Assembly: GCA_963798805.1 (NCBI GenBank)
Contig: CAWCVC010000016.1
Span: 62,001 to 126,000, forward strand
DNA: 64,000 nt
Source: CAVZCK01 sp963798805
GTDB lineage: Bacteria > Pseudomonadota > Alphaproteobacteria > Rhizobiales > Rhodomicrobiaceae
Direction of reading: 5' to 3'
Shown: piece by piece, positions 34,990-43,654 of the stretch
Position numbering within the stretch: position 1 is the first letter of the stretch
Layout: each line of letters begins with the position of its first letter
The notes under the pieces: model-generated
Told to the model about the DNA's origin: nothing
The model's database searches: none
What the model saw: only the letters and a program-made list of their open reading frames with translations
Program-made: the position numbers and the translations under genes

Positions 34990-35628
34990 TTGTTGATAGC
35001 CTCTATGGCTAAATCAAGGCGTAGACTGAAGAGCAGAACAATGATGCGTGTTGCGTTAGCTTTCCTAATTTGCGGCTTCGTTCTTACATCTGCGGCCGCC
35101 GCGAGCAACGATGGCGGCGGCACTGTCGGAGTGGGCGGTACGTCTCCCGCCGTTTGCTCATTCCAAGCTGCGCCCCGTCAACTCTCCGCTATGAATATGA
35201 GCTTGGGTGGAGCAACTCTTGCTTCCGGTCAGATTACGGTCACACAACTTATTGACGAAAGCACAGCGAGGCTAAAATCCGCCTCAATCCAGATCGAGAT
35301 CCTCGGTATCTGCAACGGCCCTCATTACGTCTCGCTAAAGACCAATAGCGGCGGACTTTCGCCCCAAGAACAACTGACTGCCGCGGGCGGGTCGTTTTTG
35401 ACACACATTAATTACCGCGCGGAGGCACAATGGGCCGGACAAACCGTCGTCCTCCAGACTGACGCGACACCTGGCAAAAAATCACCGATTGGTTCCGTTG
35501 CGGGCGCCTACAACGGCGCGCTGAGTCTCAAAATAACGATTGACGGCACCTTGAATGACATGACGCTGCCCACGGCCAACGGCGTCTACTCCAACTCGCT
35601 CATCGTTCAAATTGGCCTCCCTCTCTAG
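34990..35628 (+). CDS. Pilus subunit 2 (SCPU-like)
   Basis: 212 residues with signal peptide MMRVALAFLICGFVLTSAAA. Mature part: GGTSPAVCSFQAAPRQLSAM, EILGICNGPHYVSLKTNSGG, NYRAEAQWAGQTVVLQTD, NGVYSNSLIVQIGLPL. The cysteine pair and the final alternating hydrophobic strand fit a chaperone-usher pilin. The start is uncertain: TTG 34990 has AGGAG four bases before it, while ATG 35041 gives the most compact signal peptide. It resembles subunit 3, so the two are probably an old duplication. Confidence 0.75.
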   Translation: MLIASMAKSRRRLKSRTMMRVALAFLICGFVLTSAAAASNDGGGTVGVGGTSPAVCSFQAAPRQLSAMNMSLGGATLASGQITVTQLIDESTARLKSASIQIEILGICNGPHYVSLKTNSGGLSPQEQLTAAGGSFLTHINYRAEAQWAGQTVVLQTDATPGKKSPIGSVAGAYNGALSLKITIDGTLNDMTLPTANGVYSNSLIVQIGLPL

Positions 35629-35654
35629 TGTTCTTCAAAGTAATGGAGCAGATA

Positions 35655-36233
35655 ATGCGATCACGTGTACGGTTGGGGCTTCTATCGGCAGTGCTAAGTG
35701 TTGGGTGCCTGGGAACTCATGTTGCCCAGGCCGCGGATAGCGCGTCCGGTGAGCTGCAGATTCAGGGCACAGCTCCTCGCGTCTGCCAGATGCCCGATCC
35801 GACGGCCGTAAATTCCGGTAATGCAGCCGTGCAAAGCATGACAATTACCGTCGCTGATCTTATCAATCAGCAGGATGCAACGATCCAGGCATGGCAGGCG
35901 TCGCTCAATTACCCAGGGGTGATGTGCAACTACGGCGCAACCCTTAGCCTGCGCAGCCTCAACGGCGGAATGAAGCCCGTTGGGCCTGCGATAACCCCTG
36001 TGAGCAACCAGTTCCTCACCCAGGTCAATTACACGGCAACCGCCACATGGGGAACGCTCGCCAATCTCGTTCTAGATACGGCCGTTAACAACACTGACCC
36101 GGTCTCATTGGTCTCGCCTGGTCCGAACAAAGCCGATCTTCTGGTCACGGTACAAACGCCGGCGTCGACCAATCCGTTGGTGGAGGGCCAATATCAGGAC
36201 ACGCTAATCATTAAGGTCGGCCCAACAATCTAA
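35655..36233 (+). CDS. Pilus subunit 3 (SCPU-like)
   Basis: 192 residues from ATG 35655, which has GGAG six bases upstream; the frame is open back to GTG 35628, overlapping the preceding stop. Signal peptide LGLLSAVLSVGCLGTHVAQA. Mature: GELQIQGTAPRVCQMPDPTA, SLNYPGVMCNYGATLSLRSL, NYTATATWGTLANLVLDTAV, EGQYQDTLIIKVGPTI. Same order of elements as subunit 2 (early Cys, Cys before a strand, Q/N-Y-x-A-x-A-x-W, terminal strand). Probably a major or minor shaft subunit. Confidence 0.75.
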   Translation: MRSRVRLGLLSAVLSVGCLGTHVAQAADSASGELQIQGTAPRVCQMPDPTAVNSGNAAVQSMTITVADLINQQDATIQAWQASLNYPGVMCNYGATLSLRSLNGGMKPVGPAITPVSNQFLTQVNYTATATWGTLANLVLDTAVNNTDPVSLVSPGPNKADLLVTVQTPASTNPLVEGQYQDTLIIKVGPTI

Positions 36234-36304
36234 ATGAAGCTGGCCTTTCGCTATTCGGCGAGGGCCAGCATTTATGCTTCAGTACTGGTAAGCGGGTTGA
36301 GTAT

Positions 36305-37066
36305 ATGTTTGTTATTCAGTTTCATCGGCTACTTAAGGCCGTTTCAATCGTCTCCGCCATACTCATTGTCTTTGTCGTAGAGGGCCATGCGATGAGTGTG
36401 GTGCCAATCAGTGGCGAATTGTCCGCAAGCGGACAAAATAGCAAGATGACGTTGCGCGTCACGAACGACGGAGCACAGCCAATACCGGTAGAGATTCTAA
36501 CGTCGAAGCTCACCGTCGCCGAGGACGGGACGGCAACGTCCGTACCTGTCAAGGGAAAATTCCTGATATTTCCTCCGCAGGCCACGATTGCTCCCGGTGC
36601 GAGCCAATCGTTTCGAGTTCAGTGGTTGGGTGGTCCTAAGCTTGAGGCTACTGAAACCTACATCCTGGGAGTCAATCAACTCCCGATCGCAATGGATAAA
36701 AAGAAGAGTGGCGTCCAGGTTATTTTCAACTTCAGCATCGTCGTTAACGTCTCGCCGGCGAACGCAAAGCCTGAGATCTCTGTGCTGAAAGCGGAAATCA
36801 GCAAGGCACCCTCAACACCCCGAGCGCCTACGATCACCGTACAGAACACTGGCAACGGCCACGCCCTATTGGGAGAAGCTTCGATCGTGTTGTCCGCCGG
36901 AACGTGGAGCAAGAGGCTGTCAAAGGAGGAGGTTCGCGCAATCTTCGGACTGGGCCTCGTTCAACCCCACGCAAAGCGGCGCTTTGTCATGGCAACACCG
37001 CTCCCCCCTGAGGTGTCGAAGTACCAGGTACAGATCGAGCTGAACAACAAAAAGTCCGCTCGTTAA
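36305..37066 (+). CDS. Periplasmic pilus chaperone (PapD-like)
   Basis: 253 residues. Signal peptide VSIVSAILIVFVVEGHAMSV, then two immunoglobulin-like domains: MSVVPISGELSASGQNSK, KGKFLIFPPQATIAPGASQS, FRVQWLGGPK (the conserved Pro-Gly strand and R-V segment) and GVQVIFNFSIVVNVSP, the G1 strand that donates to subunits. It would hold SCPU subunits folded in the periplasm and deliver them to the usher. It lies between subunit 3 and the usher, all in one direction. Confidence 0.85.
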   Translation: MFVIQFHRLLKAVSIVSAILIVFVVEGHAMSVVPISGELSASGQNSKMTLRVTNDGAQPIPVEILTSKLTVAEDGTATSVPVKGKFLIFPPQATIAPGASQSFRVQWLGGPKLEATETYILGVNQLPIAMDKKKSGVQVIFNFSIVVNVSPANAKPEISVLKAEISKAPSTPRAPTITVQNTGNGHALLGEASIVLSAGTWSKRLSKEEVRAIFGLGLVQPHAKRRFVMATPLPPEVSKYQVQIELNNKKSAR

Positions 37067-37125
37067 ATACACCTCTAACGCGACAAGCCACTTCTATTCT
37101 GGTCTTCCCGGCTGGGAGGAATGCG

Positions 37126-39624
37126 ATGCCGCTTGCCGGACAACGTATGCTTCTTGCCGCCTATTGGCTAATGCTCATGATTGCAGCTTCGACCAGTCCA
37201 ACCCACGCTCAGGCAGAGGCTCCGGTCGCCGAAGGTGGCACCGGCACGGTCCCAGCCGAGGAGAGGACCGGCGAGCTTACGCTGTCCGTTAAGGACAATG
37301 GCATGAAGCTCGGCGACGCAATCGTCCGTATCGGGATAGACAATTCGATCAGCATCAAGCGTGATTCGTTCCTTGTCGCGATCAAAGATGTATTCCGCAA
37401 GGAAGCACTCAGAGCCTTGGCGGACGCTCTTCCACCGAAGCCCTTTATTTCAATACCCGAGATCGAGAAGGCGGGTCTCGTCATTTCCTATAATTCTAAC
37501 GATCTTGAACTCAACATAGAGCCCAAGGTCGAACAACGCCCTCGTGGTGAAATCGACGGAACGATACAGAAAAACGTGATGCCAGAAGGCGTTGTCAAAC
37601 CGGCAGCCCTAAGCGGTTTCGTGAATACACGGTTCGGCTTTGCCTATGAGCGAACCGAAGGGCAATCCGGAAGCTATCAATACCCAGCCATCATGTTCGA
37701 AGGCGCCGGCCGGTGGAGCGACATTGTCCTAGAGGGGGATGGCTTCTTAGAGGCTGATGGGACGTTTTCGCGCCAATCCACGCGCCTAGTATACGATCGG
37801 CCCGATGACGCCATTCGCGTGACGGTCGGCGACCTGGATCTCCACCCGAGCGGCTCTTTTTCCGTTCCTCCGCTTATGGGAGTGGCGATAGAGAAGAGCT
37901 ACGCTGACCTACAGCCGACGAGAAATGTGCGGCCGACGAGCCGCCGTTCTTTCCGATTGGAGCGTCCTTCCGAAGTTCAAGTTCTGGTCAACGGTACCGA
38001 AGCGCGAAGGCTGCACCTACAGCCGGGTGAATATGATCTCAACGACTTGCCCTTAGCTACCGGGACAAACAACATCCAACTCAGGATCAAAGATGACTTC
38101 GGGAGAGAAGAGACAGTTGATTTTTCCATTCTCTTCAATCGCACCCTTCTTGATCCCGGCATCAGCGAGTGGTCCTTTGCAGGTGGTGTGGCGGCCAACG
38201 CAGGCTTAGGGTCACCTTCATACGACACCCATGCCCGAGTGCTCAGCGGAACTTATCGGCGAGGGATCACCGAGACGATCACGGGCGGTGTGAGCGGACA
38301 GACTTCGGAGAAGACCTCGCTCCTCGGTGTAAGCGCGTTAAAGCAAACCACTCTCGGGCTGCTGTCTCTCGATTCCGCCGGCTCCGCTACGGAGGAAGGA
38401 GAGGTTGGCTGGTCCGCATCGGCATTGTTGGACGTTGAGACAGCCCCTCTTTGGGATACGCTTAACTCGGCACAGCTCGGGGTCGAATTCTTTAGCGAGG
38501 GATTTGCAAGCGCCTTGAACCAGGTGCCTAGCGAAGGGTCGCGGATCCGCGTGAGCGGAGGGATCGGACAGCGCCTGCCCGACGATATAAGTGCAAGCTT
38601 GTCTGGGTACGTCCAAATTGCTGAGGAAGAGCGTGATCGCGGCTTCGGCGCCAATATTTCACTGACCAAGCCACTGAGCCAGGAGTGGTCGCTTTCGCTT
38701 TCAGGTAACTACAACCACCGCGACAGCGTTTCCACGGCGGAATTGGGCGGCGTCGGATTATTTGCCCGGCTAAGTTTCCGACCCGATGCCGACTCCTCCG
38801 TGACTGCGCAATACGACTATACGTCCAACAAAACGAGCATTGCTGGCGGCACCAACTATCAAGAAGCGGACAAGAGGGGCAGCATCAACGTTGAATGGGA
38901 GCACGCGCCGACAGCCCGAAAGGATGATGCGGAAACGATCTCGAATGCAAACCTCTACTATGCCGACTCGCGAATTGAGGTGAACGCCAGCCAAGCAAGC
39001 AGCATGGAGCGCTTCACCTCTGGAACGTTAACGCGGCGGACCTCTGTGAACGCAGGGATGGGATTTGCCTTTGCCGACGATAAAGCGGCCTTCGGACGTC
39101 CTGTGCATGGCGGTTTCGCCATCGTAGATAGGCACAAGAGCCTCCAAGAGAGCGACATCCGAGTTGACCCATTCGAGACTTCCTACAAGGCTGGCTCGGA
39201 TAGCTTAGGGCCGCTCTTAATATCTGACATTTCCGCCTACGCTCGAAGCTCGCTCTCCTATGAAGTCGACAATCTGCCGCCCGGTTACGATATCGGTACC
39301 GGAGTCTTCGAATTCTTTGCGCCTTATAAGTCAGGCCACAACGTTATGATCGGGTCGGATTTTTCCGTCACCGCAGTCGGCACGCTACAAGACTCCGAAG
39401 GTAACCCGGTGCCACTGAAGGCCGGTACGGTCTCCACAGACGCCTATCCGGACAAGCGAGTCGTCGTCTTCACCAATGGTGACGGATTCTTCTCGGTGCC
39501 AGGGCTGAAGGCTGGCGACTGGCAATTAGAGCTCAGCGACGACAAAGCCACGAAATATGTTCTGCACATTCCCGAGGACGTCGGCGCCTATGTCGAACTT
39601 GGAGTGCTTGCCCCAAAAGGTTGA
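37126..39624 (+). CDS. Outer-membrane usher of chaperone-usher pili
   Basis: 832 residues, the usual usher size. Signal peptide MLLAAYWLMLMIAASTSPTHAQ, N-terminal domain, long beta-barrel with GDLDLHPSGSFSVPPLMGVA, RRSFRLERPSEVQVLVNGTE, DLNDLPLATGTNNIQLRIKD, repeated aromatic strands (LSLSGNYNHRDSV, SSVTAQYDYTSN), and C-terminal plug-type domains ending ADVGTY-like PEDVGAYVELGVLAPKG. It assembles the subunits into a pilus across the outer membrane. ATG 37126 has GGAGG six bases upstream. The stop overlaps the next reading frame. Confidence 0.9.
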   Translation: MPLAGQRMLLAAYWLMLMIAASTSPTHAQAEAPVAEGGTGTVPAEERTGELTLSVKDNGMKLGDAIVRIGIDNSISIKRDSFLVAIKDVFRKEALRALADALPPKPFISIPEIEKAGLVISYNSNDLELNIEPKVEQRPRGEIDGTIQKNVMPEGVVKPAALSGFVNTRFGFAYERTEGQSGSYQYPAIMFEGAGRWSDIVLEGDGFLEADGTFSRQSTRLVYDRPDDAIRVTVGDLDLHPSGSFSVPPLMGVAIEKSYADLQPTRNVRPTSRRSFRLERPSEVQVLVNGTEARRLHLQPGEYDLNDLPLATGTNNIQLRIKDDFGREETVDFSILFNRTLLDPGISEWSFAGGVAANAGLGSPSYDTHARVLSGTYRRGITETITGGVSGQTSEKTSLLGVSALKQTTLGLLSLDSAGSATEEGEVGWSASALLDVETAPLWDTLNSAQLGVEFFSEGFASALNQVPSEGSRIRVSGGIGQRLPDDISASLSGYVQIAEEERDRGFGANISLTKPLSQEWSLSLSGNYNHRDSVSTAELGGVGLFARLSFRPDADSSVTAQYDYTSNKTSIAGGTNYQEADKRGSINVEWEHAPTARKDDAETISNANLYYADSRIEVNASQASSMERFTSGTLTRRTSVNAGMGFAFADDKAAFGRPVHGGFAIVDRHKSLQESDIRVDPFETSYKAGSDSLGPLLISDISAYARSSLSYEVDNLPPGYDIGTGVFEFFAPYKSGHNVMIGSDFSVTAVGTLQDSEGNPVPLKAGTVSTDAYPDKRVVVFTNGDGFFSVPGLKAGDWQLELSDDKATKYVLHIPEDVGAYVELGVLAPKG

Positions 39625-39632
39625 AAACCGCC

Positions 39633-40502
39633 ATGAAACAGCTGGTCTTGATCTTTATTTGCGTCGCACTGGGACTTGTCAAATCCGCTGACGCAGCATG
39701 CTCGGCACGCTTTGACGGAGCTCCGTATACGTTCTTACCGTCCTACAATCCGTTTTCGCCTACGGATCTGGCGGTAAGCAAAACGATTCAGATCGCCAAT
39801 TTGTCCGGTGACGGATGCCGCTATCGCGTTTATTTTCGCCGAAGCCCCGCGACAGGCCAGTTCTCTCCCAAACTTCACTATGATCTGACCGACAATCTCA
39901 ATCAACTGCTGCTGGTCGAGAATGTGGGTTCCGGAAGTTACCGGTATTTGGTGTCTCCGGCGGCGTCCGGATATGTTTACCGGTCGATAGCTTTCAACGT
40001 CGTTATCGCCCGCGGGCAAATTGCTGCTCCGAGTGTACTCGGGGACCGTATCGAGCTTTTCCTTTTCTCAGAGGACGGACAAACTCAGCTTGATCAAAGA
40101 TATTTTGATTTTTGGATATCGGTTCCGTCGATATCGATGATCAATCTAGCCGGCGGCGGGCTCGCCACCTCGGTGCAATTCAATACTTTGGTGACCGGGA
40201 TGACGCGCTCACTGATTTTGGAAGCGAGATCAAACACGGGCTACACGATCTCCTTCGCCTCTTCCAACCAAGGCAACATGATGCTCGATCCGCCAATCGC
40301 GGGACACACCTGGTTAATTCCCTACCAGATGAAGGTGGACGGAGCACAATTCGATCTGAGCGGTCAGAGTACGCTGCAAGGCGTTTCACCCGCTTCTGGA
40401 GAACAATCACATTCCCTCTCATTCCAGATCGTCGACGCCGAACGAAAGCGCGCTGGGACATACAAAGACGTAATCACAGTTCAAATCGCACCCATCCCTT
40501 GA
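39633..40502 (+). CDS. SCPU-domain tip adhesin (CsuE-like)
   Basis: 289 residues with signal peptide LVLIFICVALGLVKSADAAC. It is longer than the other subunits and apparently two-domain: an N-terminal SCPU-type domain (FSPTDLAVSKTIQIANLSGD to YFDFWISVPSISMINLAG) and a C-terminal pilin-type domain (SVQFNTLVTGMTRSLILEAR to YKDVITVQIAPIP). That layout, and its place after the usher, matches the two-domain tip adhesin of Csu pili. Start ATG 39633 is chosen for the signal peptide; a TTG at 39621 overlaps the usher stop. Confidence 0.8.
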   Translation: MKQLVLIFICVALGLVKSADAACSARFDGAPYTFLPSYNPFSPTDLAVSKTIQIANLSGDGCRYRVYFRRSPATGQFSPKLHYDLTDNLNQLLLVENVGSGSYRYLVSPAASGYVYRSIAFNVVIARGQIAAPSVLGDRIELFLFSEDGQTQLDQRYFDFWISVPSISMINLAGGGLATSVQFNTLVTGMTRSLILEARSNTGYTISFASSNQGNMMLDPPIAGHTWLIPYQMKVDGAQFDLSGQSTLQGVSPASGEQSHSLSFQIVDAERKRAGTYKDVITVQIAPIP

Positions 40503-40517
40503 GAGTAGGAGGCAAAC

Positions 40518-40922
40518 ATGAAATCTCTGTGGATTCTTATAGGCTTGAACGTGGGCGTCTGTGCTTTGACGCTTCTACTGACAGCAATTGACAGTGATCG
40601 GAATGCCTATCCGAAATTCGACAACGGAGTTGCTCGCGTTGTGATACAGGACAAGTTCAGCGACATTCCGAGTTTAGCTTCGGCTTCGAGCGTCCGCCTT
40701 AACAGGAGTTGTGTCGAGAGAAACGACCGACGCGCCACGGTCGTTGGAAGCGGGGACGCAGACGACCGGCTTCGGGTGATTGAAGGGGTTCCAGTGAACG
40801 ACAGAGCTAAATTTACGTACACCGCCAGCATTAGCTCCAAGTGCGAGGCTTACAACCCCAATTGCTACCAGGTCGACAAATTGGTTGTAGACGGTTCACG
40901 GACGATCGAGCCGCGTTACTGA
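40518..40922 (+). CDS. Membrane-anchored hypothetical protein, last pilus-operon gene
   Basis: 134 residues, ATG 40518 with a strong AGGAGG five bases upstream, 15 nt after the adhesin gene. N-terminal membrane segment LWILIGLNVGVCALTLLLTA, then a soluble part with three cysteines (LNRSCVERNDRRATVVGSGD, SISSKCEAYNPNCYQVDKLV). No recognised family. Position and tight spacing suggest a pilus-associated periplasmic protein, possibly anchored or cleaved. Confidence 0.6.
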   Translation: MKSLWILIGLNVGVCALTLLLTAIDSDRNAYPKFDNGVARVVIQDKFSDIPSLASASSVRLNRSCVERNDRRATVVGSGDADDRLRVIEGVPVNDRAKFTYTASISSKCEAYNPNCYQVDKLVVDGSRTIEPRY

Positions 40923-41002
40923 ATAGCCAATTGCGAGCTACGGGTTTGGGACGGGGCGGCTCCTTGAAGTTGGTCTTAGAACAGTGAGAGTTGCCGGGGG
41001 AA

Positions 41003-41037
41003 GCCCAGCATGGATTCGGGGCAAATCCATGCTGGGC
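41003..41037 (+). terminator. 14-bp stem hairpin after the pilus operon
   Basis: GCCCAGCATGGATT and AATCCATGCTGGGC pair perfectly around a 7-base loop (CGGGGCA), about 80 bp after the last pilus gene. No T run follows, so it may end transcription with Rho, stabilise mRNA, or be a mobile palindromic repeat. Confidence 0.6.
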
Positions 41038-41128
41038 GCGCTTGCGCGGCCTAAGCCGGTGGTGGGGGTGAGGGGAGAGGAGCTCGGAAGGGGGCCGCGC
41101 GCAGTCATTGGCCAGATCGTTGCGGCGT

Positions 41129-41389
41129 TCAGGCGTTGGCTGTGCTCTCTTCTAAGCGGTTTCCGAGCCGGGCTTCCTGGACAGCCATAAACAACAGATG
41201 AGTCAAAAGTTTGCTGTTTATCTTGTCTGATAACTTTAGCAATTCTGCGCTTATGTCTCCGATGTGTTTAGCTATATTCTCTTTTTCGTCGGGTCGCGTG
41301 AATGGTGTTTTAACTTCAAAAAGTTCGAATAAAGTTGAATGTGGGATGCGCGTCAATTGTTCTTCAAATTGAACAATACGATTTTGCAT
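41129..41389 (-). CDS. Small helical protein, right flank of pilus locus
   Basis: 86 residues, ATG 41389 with GGAG seven bases upstream. C-terminal two-helix segment KHIGDISAELLKLSDKINSK then LLTHLLFMAVQEARLGNR aligns with the protein at 33081-33350. The N-terminal half (QFEEQLTRIPHSTLFELFEV) is not shared. It is convergent with the pilus operon. Function unknown; small proteins of this pattern are common in rhizobial genomes. Confidence 0.6.
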   Translation of the reverse strand: MQNRIVQFEEQLTRIPHSTLFELFEVKTPFTRPDEKENIAKHIGDISAELLKLSDKINSKLLTHLLFMAVQEARLGNRLEESTANA

Positions 41390-41658
41390 CTGTAAACTCC
41401 ATTACCTTAGTTATAGGCTTGATGTGTGAGTTCTCGGCTCGCGAAAGCTTTGTACCTCGTTACAGAGCTCGCCGTAAGCCGTTGAATCCCTGAACGTGAG
41501 ATTACGTACCTTTTTTTCGCCATAATTCTTCCCAGATTTGCCTCAATTGACCATTGATCGGCACCTTTGCGTGTCGAAAGCAAAGCGTACGCTATCCTAC
41601 GAATTGCCACGACTTTGCCATAACGTAACATTCTGGCCTTTATCTATGGGCACATTCG

Positions 41659-42090
41659 ATGACGCGGATCTTCTTTTTCTGGCTAGGTTGGTGCGCAGCT
41701 CTTGTCGGGACCTATTTTTTCACACCGGCGGTCTGCTTTTTTTTCGGAGCTTGTTTCGCATTTATTCTGAAGATTAGCTTCTTGCATTGGGACGACTCGC
41801 GGACAGCACAATATTTCGTCGCGGGATCCCGCAAAGGCTCTGGTTTTCAGGGCGTTCGGCGGCTCAAGCACCCCCAATACCCGCCTATGAACTGCTACGC
41901 GTCGCCTTGGGTCGTGAGGAGCCAAGAGGCTGTCGACTTTGGGCCAAATCCCTCGGACTGCTGGCTTTGCAGTGCATCAGCGCAGATGGACAGCTCCAGA
42001 AGTGGTCCTGGCGGGATGTTAGGCAATATTACCGATCAGGACTTCTACTGGTTCTGTCGCAAACTATTCGGTAAGCAAAGAAAGGCATGA
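41659..42090 (+). CDS. Hypothetical membrane protein
   Basis: Possible 143-residue protein: the first 45 residues are strongly hydrophobic (IFFFWLGWCAALVGTYFFTP, AVCFFFGACFAFILKISFLH), and the rest is polar with several cysteines. No ribosome site and no recognised family. It may be a remnant. Confidence 0.3.
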   Translation: MTRIFFFWLGWCAALVGTYFFTPAVCFFFGACFAFILKISFLHWDDSRTAQYFVAGSRKGSGFQGVRRLKHPQYPPMNCYASPWVVRSQEAVDFGPNPSDCWLCSASAQMDSSRSGPGGMLGNITDQDFYWFCRKLFGKQRKA

Positions 42091-42119
42091 ATGCTCTTCA
42101 GTTGTCTGAGGAGCTGATG

Positions 42120-42938
42120 ATGTTCAAAGGTCGCCATTCGACCGATCTGTCATCCTGCTGTGCGTGCGTTGGTATCTTGCCTACAACCTCAGCCTTCGCG
42201 ACCTGGAAGAGATGATGGCCGAGCGCTCGATGCTGGCAGGAGGGCTACCGCGCCGGTCAGCGCCGGGCGAGCCTAGCGGATTGTCCGTACACTATCGGCA
42301 GCTGCGAGAGCTGGTCCTGGTCAAGCGGCTACATCGAAGGCAAAGCCGCGCGAGTCGAAAGCTGTCAATACAGGATTGACGCAAGACGCAAACACTGAGA
42401 TCAGCAAACGCATCCAACGGTGCTCTTCCGCACCCGCGCCACACTGGTCGTCATCGATTGGAACAGGTGGTCGCCATGCGTCGGAATGAGTGGTCGTCTT
42501 CCCCGGAATACGCAATCAAGGTACGGGGGCGGCGGATGTATCTCTATCGCGCTATCGACAGCGTCGGCGATGCCGTTGAGTTCCTCCTCAGCAAACATCG
42601 CGATTTGGCAGCGGCCAAGCGGTTCCTCCGCAAGGCTCTTGCGCGACATGGCCGACCGGATCGTATTGTGATCGATGGCAGCCAGACCAATCGCGAGGCG
42701 ATCCGCTCCTGTGAGGCTGAAAGCCGGCGGCATGATCGATCCCGGCGGTCGGATAGAGCAGGATCATCGGCGCATCAAGCGCCGCGTCCGATCCATGCTC
42801 GGTTTCAAATCACCGGCAACTGCTGCAACCATCTTATCCGGCATCGAGATGGTCCACATGATGCGCAAACGACAGGCGCGATATGCCTACAATCCGAGCC
42901 CGTCAATCGCCGAGCAGTTCGCAATCCTGGCTGCCTGA
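42120..42938 (+). pseudogene. IS6-family transposase remnant
   Basis: Family segments in order but in different frames: MFKGRH (one T missing at the following FDRS), LLCVRWYLAYNLSLRDLEEM, then a foreign insert (42234-42398), then KVRGRRMYLYRAIDSVGDAV, RFLRKALARHGRPDRIVIDG, SQTNREAIRSCEAE, and in another frame EQDHRRIKRRVRSMLGFKSP and ILSGIEMVHMMRKRQ. At least two frameshifts and an internal replacement destroy it. Confidence 0.85.
42234..42398 (+). pseudogene. Ribosome modulation factor (Rmf/CrpP)-like fragment
   Basis: Embedded in the IS6 remnant, a frame ending at TGA 42396 reads WQEGYRAGQRRASLADCPYT then IGSCESWSWSSGYIEGKA. This fits the Rmf domain pattern GYxAG, CPY, W..GW.E (E. coli RMF has RGYQAGIAG and MCPYQT). 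There is no start codon: a TGA lies seven codons before WQEG, so only the fragment remains. Confidence 0.45.
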
Positions 42939-43054
42939 CAAATCGGTCACAATGAAGGCTCACGGCGCATCTTAGAATTTGCGACACAACCCTTTCGGCT
43001 CGCACGCCGAGTTATTCGGCTGCCTGTTCGGCCGATGTCGCATCTGAATGTGCG

Positions 43055-43654
43055 TTACCCAGGCGAAACGCCAGTTACTTCGATGCCGAGAGTGGTTGCG
43101 CTGAATTCAGCTTCCCGCACCTTTCCGACCGTAGTCGTGCGCATAGTCATCCAGCTCGTCGCAAGACCCGCGGCCTCGAAGGTGTTCAGTGCACCGAGGA
43201 TCGTACGTCTCGGTATCGTCGCATTGAATTGCCGGTAAAGCTCGGACACTGTAGCTGGCGATTTCGCAATCGCGCCAAGAATAATCCGTCGGTGCTCCGG
43301 GTACAGCATGCTTCGCCTTTTCGCCACTTCTCTCAATGCGCCGGAGAAGGTTGCGAAGATGGCGGAATCCGGATCGGCCATAACCTCCGACAATGCAAGA
43401 AGCACTTTTATCGCGCTTGCGAAGCCCTGATAGTTCAGCCACCATCGATCGACGCGGCCCATACAATTTCGAACCAGCAGCCCGGCTTTCTCCAACTTGC
43501 CGCATTCGCCATGGACCTTTGAAGCCGTGTCCCGCGACGGGAGGCGGGCCTCGATTTCCGAGACCGTAGCACCTCCTGACCTCAAGATCTCGATGATCTG
43601 CATACCCAGGTCGCTCACCAAGGAGGAGACGGGGTTCTGCTGCTGCTGTCGCAT
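43055..43654 (-). CDS. Winged-helix regulator with two HTH domains
   Basis: 199 residues from ATG 43654. First winged helix: GMQIIEILRSGGATVSEIEA, RLPSRDTASKVHGECGKLEK AGLL; second: HRRIILGAIAKSPATVSELY, RQFNATIPRRTILGALNTFE AAGL. Both have the ArsR/MarR-like pattern of a recognition helix followed by a leucine-glycine-leucine turn. No ligand or metal residues can be assigned. It stands alone between transposon remnants, so its target is unknown. An upstream start at 43741 adds 29 unconserved residues. Confidence 0.6.
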   Translation of the reverse strand: MRQQQQNPVSSLVSDLGMQIIEILRSGGATVSEIEARLPSRDTASKVHGECGKLEKAGLLVRNCMGRVDRWWLNYQGFASAIKVLLALSEVMADPDSAIFATFSGALREVAKRRSMLYPEHRRIILGAIAKSPATVSELYRQFNATIPRRTILGALNTFEAAGLATSWMTMRTTTVGKVREAEFSATTLGIEVTGVSPG

